The notes beneath the pieces were generated by a model. The model was not told where the DNA came from. It made no database searches and saw only the letters and a list, made by a program, of their open reading frames with translations. A stretch of 5,247 nucleotides of DNA from Bacteroidales bacterium (GTDB taxonomy: Bacteria; Bacteroidota; Bacteroidia; Bacteroidales; SMBSF39), in the NCBI GenBank assembly GCA_021107685.1, contig JAIOSH010000249.1, positions 1 to 5,247 on the forward strand, read 5' to 3'. This document shows, one piece after another, positions 1-5,247 of the stretch (positions within the stretch are counted from its first letter, which is position 1; each line of letters begins with the position of its first letter). The position numbers and the translations under genes are program-made.

Positions 1-2026
1 AACCATGCCCGTAACTGAACATTTCCTTTAAAATTTCTTTTATTGAGGTGTTTTGATAACGAGGGTCTTTTTTCTTAATCATATAAGCATTTTCAACGGC
101 TCTGGTAGCATCGAACATAACATAAATGTTATGCTTTTCGCAATATTCATAAACTTCTTTAATATTATCCATTGATGCTGGTTGTCCGCCAGCCATATTC
201 ACACTAAACTCAAAACTAATGTAAGGAATGCTTTCTGCTCCATGTTCTTTTACAATTGCATCAATTTTACTAATATCAATATTTCCTTTCCACATAAAAT
301 TGGAAGCAGGCTCGTGTGCTTCATTAACAATTACATCTGTGAAAGTACCTCCTGCCAGTTCCTGATGTAGCTTTGTTGTTGTGAAGTACATGTTCCCAGG
401 CACATAACCGTCTTTAATAAGGCATTGCGACATAATATGCTCTGCAGCCCTGCCCTGGTGAGTAGGAATAATATATTTATATCCTGTAATATCTTTGAGT
501 GCATCAACTAATTCAAAATAATTAACGCTTGAAGCCTGAGTTTCGGAGCTTGTTAAATATTTTGCCCATTGCTCGGTGCTTTGAGCGGTAGTACCGGAAT
601 CTGTCAGGAAATCAATATATACATGTTTTGACTTTAATAAAAAAGTGTTATATCCGGCTTCTTTCACATATCTTAATCTGTCTTCACGAGTACTAACTCC
701 GACATGCTCAATATTTTGAATTGCAAAAGGCTCGCAATCAAAGACATATTCCTTTAGTACAGGTCGTTTCCATTTATAAATTGCTTCATCCTGCCATACG
801 GGTTTGTTTGTAAGTATTAAAGCTGTAATTTTATCTCTTTCGTTATAAAGCTCTTTAATAGCTTCGGCAATTTGCGAGAGTTGAAGGTTTGTCAAAGCAA
901 GTCGTGGAATTTGAACAGCTAGTATATTTTCATCAGAATAATGGTTTTGTAAAAATGCACGAATTCCGGATTTAAGATACAATGCTGCCGAAAGTGTCTG
1001 TGCATGATTATCAGGTAAATCAGATAAAAATTCTTCAGCTTTAATATACACACCATCTGCTCCCAAATAAAAAGGAACTCCATTAAGCTGAGCTGCAAAC
1101 CCTTTTATTTGTTCGTCTATCCATGTTGCTTGCTCTTCATAGATCATCTCTTCTATTCCCCTTGCAAAAACTTCCATTGTACGACCTGCCATTCCTCCAT
1201 AAGTATGCAGTCCTTCATAAACAACAACTTCATTCATATATTTATCATACAGTTCATACGTATTTGTTGCAATAAGCCCACCTGCATTGCTTCTTGGATC
1301 CTGTGCAGCATCAAGTACCAAAATATGTGCATTAGTAGTTATTTCTTTGACAATATCTGCAAGATTAAAATCTTTATATTCATTTTCGTTTTCTTTGATA
1401 TATAATGCATTTGAAATAATATATGATATATTTAAAACAAGAAATGTATCATTTTTTTGACAAATTTTATATGCTTCTTTTATATTTGCCAAAGAAACCG
1501 GCTTGTATCCTTCTGTATAAAGTTCAATATATATGAACGGAACATTTGTTTTTCCCGAAATTTTTTTGTCTAATAATTTCAAATTGATATTTCCTGAAAA
1601 ATCGGGATTGTCTTTTGCTAATAAAGATTCTATTGTAGCTTTTTTATCTTTAATAAGATCTTCCGGCATTAATGAGTTTGAAAATATTGCATCGTTTTCG
1701 GAAACCATAGTAGTAATGATAAGCTTATGAGAACCTTTGATATTATGAGTCGGACAAATATGCTTATGCCCGAAAGTTTTATTCATAATATCCTCAAGAA
1801 ACTCGAAGTTACGGCTACCTGCGTAAGTTTCGTCGCCAATAAACAAACCTGATAATTGTTCCTGGCTTACAGCACTTGTACCATAGCTTGTCATATCAAA
1901 AGTTACTTTATCCGAAGGAATGCAGAAAGTATTATAATTTGCCTCCTGTAATGCAATAATCCGTTCATGGAAATTTGTTAGATTTATTTTTCTAATCGTT
2001 TTTATTTTATGCGGTTCTGAAATCAT
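1..2026 (-). CDS. Tandem-fused tyrosine phenol-lyase/tryptophanase-family protein (pseudoenzyme unit + enzyme-like unit), 3' end off window
   Basis: The frame is open for 675 codons from the ATG at 2026 to the left edge. Family members are PLP enzymes that split tyrosine (to phenol) or tryptophan (to indole) into pyruvate and ammonia; they are about 460-470 residues long, so this chain is a head-to-tail double copy. Unit 1 (about 1-430) matches the whole fold but has Gln242 for the PLP lysine, Asn199 and Tyr202 for the PLP Asp/Arg, and THNIK (93-97) for THQGR. Unit 2 starts at EPF (432-434) and keeps THQGR (522-526), FTTT (548-551), NMAGGQP (610-616) and DATRAVENAY (639-648). Thr549 sits where tyrosine phenol-lyase has Thr124 and tryptophanase has Asp, and many short stretches (GNMYFTTT, EMFSY) favour the tyrosine phenol-lyase branch. 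The start fits because EPHKIK at residues 4-9 matches the family N-terminus. Family assignment is firm; substrate and activity are inferred. Confidence 0.93.
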   Translation of the reverse strand, partial: MISEPHKIKTIRKINLTNFHERIIALQEANYNTFCIPSDKVTFDMTSYGTSAVSQEQLSGLFIGDETYAGSRNFEFLEDIMNKTFGHKHICPTHNIKGSHKLIITTMVSENDAIFSNSLMPEDLIKDKKATIESLLAKDNPDFSGNINLKLLDKKISGKTNVPFIYIELYTEGYKPVSLANIKEAYKICQKNDTFLVLNISYIISNALYIKENENEYKDFNLADIVKEITTNAHILVLDAAQDPRSNAGGLIATNTYELYDKYMNEVVVYEGLHTYGGMAGRTMEVFARGIEEMIYEEQATWIDEQIKGFAAQLNGVPFYLGADGVYIKAEEFLSDLPDNHAQTLSAALYLKSGIRAFLQNHYSDENILAVQIPRLALTNLQLSQIAEAIKELYNERDKITALILTNKPVWQDEAIYKWKRPVLKEYVFDCEPFAIQNIEHVGVSTREDRLRYVKEAGYNTFLLKSKHVYIDFLTDSGTTAQSTEQWAKYLTSSETQASSVNYFELVDALKDITGYKYIIPTHQGRAAEHIMSQCLIKDGYVPGNMYFTTTKLHQELAGGTFTDVIVNEAHEPASNFMWKGNIDISKIDAIVKEHGAESIPYISFEFSVNMAGGQPASMDNIKEVYEYCEKHNIYVMFDATRAVENAYMIKKKDPRYQNTSIKEILKEMFSYGHG

Positions 2027-2077
2027 ATCTATATTAAATTTTAATGTTAATAAAAAAAATGGTACATTTTTTCAGGG

Positions 2078-2085
2078 CAAAAATA
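2078..2085 (-). promoter_or_regulatory. Candidate Bacteroidota -7 box for the fused lyase gene
   Basis: Read on the minus strand this is TATTTTTG, a match to the TAnnTTTG -7 consensus of Bacteroidota. It would place the transcript start near 2071 and give a leader of about 45 bases before the ATG at 2026. No convincing TTG -33 element was found at the usual spacing. No Shine-Dalgarno sequence precedes the start. The rest of the spacer (about 2086-2274) is AT-rich with homopolymer runs and no recognisable gene. Confidence 0.35.
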
Positions 2086-2274
2086 ATAAATTAATTAAAA
2101 ATATATTACAGACTTATAAAATAATAAATTTTTTCACTCTGAAATGAAGGATAATAAGCAGTTTCAAAATTTTTTTTAAAAACAGAGGTTACTTTTTTAT
2201 TTAAAAAGGAATTAACAGACAAATAGATGGTTTTTTAATCTATTGAACGGTTATTAAGTAATTTTTTTCATCAT

Positions 2275-2311
2275 TAAAGCGGGATCAGTTAATTAAACTG
2301 ATTCCGTTTTA
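2275..2311 (-). terminator. Hairpin terminator at the end of the MbnP-like gene
   Basis: An inverted repeat pairs 2280-2290 (CGGGATCAGTT) with 2296-2306 (AACTGATTCCG), with one G-U pair and a five-base loop. The pairing can be extended to 2275 and 2311 through flanking A/T bases. The MbnP-like gene's stop codon (2291-2289) falls at the loop edge, so the hairpin overlaps the last codons. The U-tract after the stem on the minus strand is short (UUUA), so this may be a weak terminator or a transcript-end stabiliser. The plus side has the better T-run, but no plus-strand gene needs it. Confidence 0.5.
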
Positions 2312-3167
2312 TGTTTTTATACGATATTGAAAATACATCTTCTTTTCCATTTTCACATCCTTTTTGTATGGCTTCCTGGCATTGCATAGTGTTTTCAGCA
2401 TAATCCCCATGATCATAAATATGAGGATTCTGAAACCAGTTTTCAATATTCATTATAAATTGTATTTCTTTAGTTTTATCTTTTTCAATATTAAAGGAAG
2501 AATTTGGTAAATTTACTTCAAAATAATTTTGGACAAAACCAATTATATCAGGAACATAAGCACTATCACCCGAATATATCTGTCCTATCCCCAAATGAAA
2601 TTCAAAAGGTCTGTTTTGTAACATTGTATCATTTGTCCATTTTCCGTTTAGCTTAAGATAATGATAACCTCCTCCTAAAACTTCAGGCCAGAACATAAAT
2701 GATTCCGGTGGATTATTAAACATCAATGATTGATTTTTTTCTTCATTAATGCCAAAAGTAAATGAAATAGAATTATAAGATCCTACAGGAATATCATCAT
2801 AAACCTCCCATTTCATTGTTGAAGATATATCATTATCTACATAATGAATATCATCCCAGGCTTTAATCATAAAGATTGTTCCATCAGAATTATACAGCTT
2901 TACATCGGAAATAAAATATTGTAATTCAGTAACCATATAATCATTTCCTGCTGCATTTACATACATCGTAGAATCAACTATCAATCCATCTCCATTAAGT
3001 CTATGTGTAAAATTCAAAATTATTTTTCCTGTGTTTTCTTCTTCTTTAGTATCATCATCTTTTTTGCATGAATACAATAATCCGATTAAAATCACCATAA
3101 AGAACAGGAAAAAGATATTTTTGCAAATTCTAATAAAATAATATGTATTTATTATTGATTTTAACAT
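2289..3167 (-). CDS. MbnP-like copper-binding lipoprotein
   Basis: This 292-residue protein looks like an MbnP-family lipoprotein. The family is named after a methanotroph protein that binds copper through a kynurenine made from a tryptophan by the di-haem peroxidase-like MbnH. Residues 17-34 are a hydrophobic signal ending in a lipobox (LLYSC, Cys34) followed by KKDDD, so the mature protein should be a periplasm-exposed lipoprotein. Family landmarks follow in order: FTHRLNG (53-59), NAAGNDY...ELQYFISDV (71-89), DDIHYVD (105-111), SISFTFGI (133-140), the signature MFWPEVLGGGYHYLKLNGKW (158-177), HLGIG (191-195) and DVFSI (277-281). Five tryptophans (104, 120, 160, 177, 244) are candidates for modification. 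Cys263 and Cys271 near the C-terminus could form a disulfide. No MbnH-type peroxidase is visible; the partner here is a small lipoprotein 23 bp upstream. Copper binding is inferred from the family. Confidence 0.82.
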   Translation of the reverse strand: MLKSIINTYYFIRICKNIFFLFFMVILIGLLYSCKKDDDTKEEENTGKIILNFTHRLNGDGLIVDSTMYVNAAGNDYMVTELQYFISDVKLYNSDGTIFMIKAWDDIHYVDNDISSTMKWEVYDDIPVGSYNSISFTFGINEEKNQSLMFNNPPESFMFWPEVLGGGYHYLKLNGKWTNDTMLQNRPFEFHLGIGQIYSGDSAYVPDIIGFVQNYFEVNLPNSSFNIEKDKTKEIQFIMNIENWFQNPHIYDHGDYAENTMQCQEAIQKGCENGKEDVFSISYKNIKRNQFN

Positions 3168-3190
3168 GTTCGTAGATTTTTTCCATGAGA

Positions 3191-3550
3191 CTAATAAGGA
3201 ATTGTTCCCGACACAGTTACAAATGAAGTCGTGTCATACTTGGTTGCAGCTTCTTTGTAAACTTTACCATCAATTAAAATTTTTACCTTGATTGCTGAAT
3301 TTATGTCAGTATAATTAGCTGAAACATAAACAATATCACCTTTAACCGCTTTAAAAAAATACTTCCATTTATCTTCAGAACTTGCTACTAAAACCTTTTC
3401 AAAAACAGTTTCTTTATCTTTATTTTTATAAGTAACATCAAAACCTGAATCTGAATCTGTAATCAGATATGTAACTTCTTTTTCATTATTATCTTTTTCA
3501 CAAGCAATAAAACTTAATATTATTGTAATTAATATTATTATTTTTTTCAA
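3191..3550 (-). CDS. Small lipoprotein with predicted all-beta domain
   Basis: This 119-residue protein has a clear lipoprotein signal: MKK, a hydrophobic stretch (4-15) and a lipobox ending FIAC with Cys17, then EKDNNEK. The mature part (about 100 residues) alternates hydrophobic and polar residues as in a small beta-sandwich. Motifs are SGFDVTY (35-41), GDIVYVSANY (71-80) and IKVKILIDGKVYKE (87-100). The pattern of a membrane anchor plus an 'IxVDGKV' strand resembles MmpS-like accessory proteins, but this is only a resemblance by eye. The start codon is TTG (3550-3548); an in-frame stop lies two codons upstream, and starting here gives a standard Lys-Lys signal peptide, so I accept it. The stop is 23 bp before the MbnP-like gene, so the two are probably co-transcribed and may act together at the outer membrane. 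Precise function is unknown. Confidence 0.8.
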   Translation of the reverse strand: MKKIIILITIILSFIACEKDNNEKEVTYLITDSDSGFDVTYKNKDKETVFEKVLVASSEDKWKYFFKAVKGDIVYVSANYTDINSAIKVKILIDGKVYKEAATKYDTTSFVTVSGTIPY

Positions 3551-3586
3551 AACTTAGACAGATTAATAATTAAATTGATTTTTTTA

Positions 3587-3594
3587 CAAATATA
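3587..3594 (-). promoter_or_regulatory. Candidate -7 box for the lipoprotein operon
   Basis: The minus-strand sequence is TATATTTG, an exact TAnnTTTG match. It predicts a transcript start near 3580 and a leader of about 30 bases ahead of the TTG start at 3550. No TTG -33 element sits at the usual distance, so the assignment rests on the -7 match and position. Confidence 0.45.
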
Positions 3595-3690
3595 GTGTAT
3601 TTTCAATTAAAGCAGGGTTTTATTTTACAACATATTTTTATAGGAAAATATTGTCTTAAAAAATATTTTATAATTATAATTATTTTTTAT

Positions 3691-3698
3691 TATATTTG
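3691..3698 (+). promoter_or_regulatory. Candidate -7 box for the small membrane-protein gene
   Basis: TATATTTG matches the Bacteroidota TAnnTTTG -7 consensus and lies 25 bp before the ATG at 3724, predicting a leader of about 20 bases. The same octamer occurs in opposite orientation at 3587-3594, so the two divergent units use the same box about 100 bp apart. No -33 TTG was found at proper spacing. Confidence 0.45.
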
Positions 3699-3723
3699 CT
3701 GAATTAACCAAAAATTTATTATT

Positions 3724-3918
3724 ATGAAATATATTGGATGGATATCAGGTGCTCTTGGAGCGCTTTTAATGTTATTCGGTGTTATTGCATTCTTTTCCGG
3801 TGAATTTTTAACAGTAAAGAATCATTTTAATTATTTCTATATTGCAAATAGTTTCCTTTTCTTAGGAATATTTTGTTTTTTATGCGATATGAATTGCAAG
3901 AATAAAGAAGATAAATAA
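3724..3918 (+). CDS. Small two-helix membrane protein of unknown function
   Basis: This 64-residue protein has two hydrophobic segments, about 4-26 (IGWISGALGALLMLFGVIAF core) and about 37-55, separated by a short polar link (SGEFLTVKNHFN). The tail is lysine-rich (KNKEDK) and should face the cytoplasm, which puts both ends inside as a helical hairpin. The second helix ends in a cysteine group, Cys51, Cys54 and Cys58. I do not recognise a named family. Support for a real gene comes from the ATG 25 bp after a -7 box, a sensible membrane topology, and a U-tract hairpin on the same strand downstream. There is no Shine-Dalgarno sequence, as in its neighbours. It is convergent with the flavoprotein gene and divergent from the lipoprotein operon, so it is probably monocistronic. 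Confidence 0.75.
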   Translation: MKYIGWISGALGALLMLFGVIAFFSGEFLTVKNHFNYFYIANSFLFLGIFCFLCDMNCKNKEDK

Positions 3919-3926
3919 ATTATTGC

Positions 3927-3977
3927 AAAAAATCACTTAATGCTTGAATGTAAAGTTTAACTTTAAATTCAGTGATT
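3927..3977 (-). terminator. Hairpin terminator of the flavoprotein gene (minus strand)
   Basis: The outer stem pairs 3931-3936 (AATCAC) with 3972-3977 (GTGATT). A long inner stem pairs 3945-3957 with 3959-3971, with one mismatch at 3950. Reading on the minus strand, the stem is followed by six T (complement of A3927-3932, partly in the stem), as in an intrinsic terminator. The left side carries an eight-base bulge (3937-3944). The stem is AT-rich, so strength is uncertain. Confidence 0.5.
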
Positions 3978-4004
3978 GTACTCTGATATCTGTAGGGTAA
4001 TGTT

Positions 4005-4047
4005 TTATCACTTCTATTGGTATTACTTGCAGAAGTGGTAATTTTTT
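4005..4047 (+). terminator. Intrinsic terminator of the small membrane-protein gene (plus strand)
   Basis: The stem TTATCACTTCT (4005-4015) pairs with AGAAGTGGTAA (4031-4041), 11 bp with one G-U pair and a 15-base loop, and is followed at once by TTTTTT (4042-4047). The T-run lies on the plus side only, so it should end transcription from the 64-residue gene about 125 bp after its stop. The long loop makes it less than ideal. Confidence 0.55.
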
Positions 4048-4059
4048 ATTCTAAGAATT

Positions 4060-5247
4060 TTATTTACCTAATATTATTTTTAAATAAAAGTAAGGTTGCT
4101 TTAATTTTTTTCTTATATTAAGGTCAGTCATTGCATAAGTTAAAGTATCTTTTAAAGTTTTACTATTTACTGCCTTATTAATAACCAAACTGAACAGCCA
4201 TGGATAATTCATGAAATTACGAATTTTTTTACTTAAATGTAATTCCTTCCAAATTTTATTATATAAATTTCTATCATATTGCTGCATAAATTCTTTTGAA
4301 AAATTATTTTCATTTAAGCATTTCTCAGCATGAATGGCAGCGAACTTAGCACTTATCATAGCATTTCCAATTCCTTCTCCACTGGCAGGATCAACTAAAC
4401 CTGCAGCATCACCGACAAGCATAAAATTTTCACCTGATATTCTTCTTTTTTTAGTTCCTGTGGGCAAGCCGTAAGCCTGTATTTTACTTATTAATTCGGC
4501 ATCTTTAAATCTTTCCCGTAAATGAGGTATATTTTTAATGCTATTAAGCATTTGGGTTTTCAGATTAATTTTTTTTTTGCTTATTTTGTCTAATTGTAAT
4601 CCTACGCCAACATTGGCAATACCATTAGGTAAAGGAAAAATCCAAAAGTATCCGGGTAAAAAATCTTTAAAAAAATGTAGTTCAATATAATTTTGCGGAT
4701 GTATTCCTGTTATACCTTTATAATATGCTCTTAAACCCACAGCATAATGATTTTTTTCTTTTAAAATACCTCCCGGGTCTTTTGAAAAAACTGAATTTGC
4801 TCCATTAGCAAATATTACAATTTTAGCTGATATTTTTATATTCTTTTTTTTATCAGAAAGAATAATCCTGTTATCTTTTCTTTCGTAGTTTTCAAATGCA
4901 AGTTCTTCAATAAATTTTATTTCAGGATGTTTTTTTACTTCATTAATAAGAAAATTATCAAAATCAATTCGTTTTGAAATAAAGCCTGGGGAAATTGTTT
5001 CATCAAATGGTTTTTTTTCTTTAAAAGGAATACAAAGCGCTTTGGAATTTGGTGCTATAATTTTAATCCCCCATGCACTCAATTGCATTGGGGTATCAGC
5101 AAAGCGACGTATTATACCGGGGTCAAGCTCATTTAATATTGAAACAACCCATCCGCTAATACCATCACCACATATTTTTTCACGCGGGAACTTTGCTTTA
5201 TCAACTAAAAAGCAATGTATTCCTTTTTTTGCTAAGAACATAGCTGC
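4060..5247 (-). CDS. Geranylgeranyl-reductase-family FAD-dependent oxidoreductase, N-terminus off window
   Basis: This is a flavoprotein of the geranylgeranyl reductase family, whose members use FAD and a reductant to hydrogenate isoprenoid double bonds in lipids, quinones or pigment side chains. The frame is open to the right edge (two alanine codons precede the Met codon at 5241-5239), so 395 residues are visible and the Rossmann GxGxxG start, probably about 15-20 residues, is missing. Numbering from that Met, the motifs are the FAD-binding end VDK (13-15), FPRxKxCGDG (18-27), FANGANS (144-150), the family YFWIFPLPNG signature (198-207), and the second FAD motif GDAAGLVDPASGEGIG (277-292). 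A basic C-terminal segment (about 335-393) contains a hydrophobic stretch near 346-354 that could touch membrane. The Met at 5241 is internal, not the start. Substrate cannot be inferred from this context. The gene ends convergently with the small membrane-protein gene. Confidence 0.9.
   Translation of the reverse strand, partial: AAMFLAKKGIHCFLVDKAKFPREKICGDGISGWVVSILNELDPGIIRRFADTPMQLSAWGIKIIAPNSKALCIPFKEKKPFDETISPGFISKRIDFDNFLINEVKKHPEIKFIEELAFENYERKDNRIILSDKKKNIKISAKIVIFANGANSVFSKDPGGILKEKNHYAVGLRAYYKGITGIHPQNYIELHFFKDFLPGYFWIFPLPNGIANVGVGLQLDKISKKKINLKTQMLNSIKNIPHLRERFKDAELISKIQAYGLPTGTKKRRISGENFMLVGDAAGLVDPASGEGIGNAMISAKFAAIHAEKCLNENNFSKEFMQQYDRNLYNKIWKELHLSKKIRNFMNYPWLFSLVINKAVNSKTLKDTLTYAMTDLNIRKKLKQPYFYLKIILGK

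Noticed and set aside
182..370. Plus-strand open frame of 62 codons
   Set aside because: It lies wholly antisense to the well-supported lyase gene and its product shows no family features.
1109..1405. Plus-strand open frame of 98 codons rich in Phe, Ile and Cys
   Set aside because: It is the antisense shadow of the lyase first unit; the composition is what complementing AT-rich coding sequence gives.
1533..1730. Plus-strand open frame of 65 codons
   Set aside because: Antisense to the lyase gene, with no promoter or recognisable domain.
1..2026. Possibility that the first unit is a decaying pseudogene
   Set aside because: All 675 codons were read with no stop or frameshift, and the losses are restricted to the cofactor and substrate sites while dimer-side residues remain.
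2222..2244. Small inverted repeat AATAGAT...ATCTATT in the spacer before the lyase gene
   Set aside because: Only seven A/T-rich base pairs with no U-run on either strand; expected by chance in this composition.
5239..5241. ATG as the true start of the flavoprotein
   Set aside because: The frame stays open to the window edge, and starting here would omit the Rossmann GxGxxG segment that the family needs for FAD binding.

Overview
The window is strongly AT-rich chromosomal DNA. It most likely comes from a member of the Bacteroidota. The evidence is short-signal-peptide lipoproteins with acidic or lysine-rich residues after the lipobox cysteine, an MbnP-type lipoprotein of the form common in that phylum, near absence of Shine-Dalgarno sequences, and TAnnTTTG-type -7 promoter boxes. 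No RNA genes, CRISPR arrays, insertion sequences or phage genes were seen.

Layout. Positions 1-2026 (minus) hold the first 675 codons of a very long tyrosine phenol-lyase/tryptophanase-family gene that runs off the left edge. A 262-bp AT-rich spacer carries its probable promoter and the terminator of the next unit. Positions 2289-3550 (minus) are a two-gene lipoprotein operon: a 119-residue lipoprotein with a TTG start, then, 23 bp later, an MbnP-like copper-protein homologue. A 173-bp divergent promoter region separates it from a plus-strand gene for a 64-residue two-helix membrane protein (3724-3918). A 141-bp convergent region with two hairpins follows. The right end (4060-5247, minus) is a geranylgeranyl-reductase-family flavoprotein missing its N-terminus.

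The most notable item is the left-hand gene. It encodes two tyrosine phenol-lyase-like units in one chain. The first unit has lost the PLP lysine (Gln242) and essentially every cofactor- and substrate-binding residue. It keeps Tyr68, the equivalent of tyrosine phenol-lyase Tyr71, which in homodimers is contributed to the neighbour's active site. The second unit keeps all visible PLP-binding motifs but has lost that tyrosine (Gln497). The pattern suggests an internally fused heterodimer with one composite active site, the pseudoenzyme half supplying the residues that work in trans. The PLP lysine of the second unit should lie about seven residues past the window edge, so catalytic competence cannot be confirmed here.

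The genes do not form an obvious single pathway. The lipoprotein pair probably acts together in the periplasm or at the outer membrane. The flavoprotein, membrane protein and lyase each appear to have their own transcription unit.
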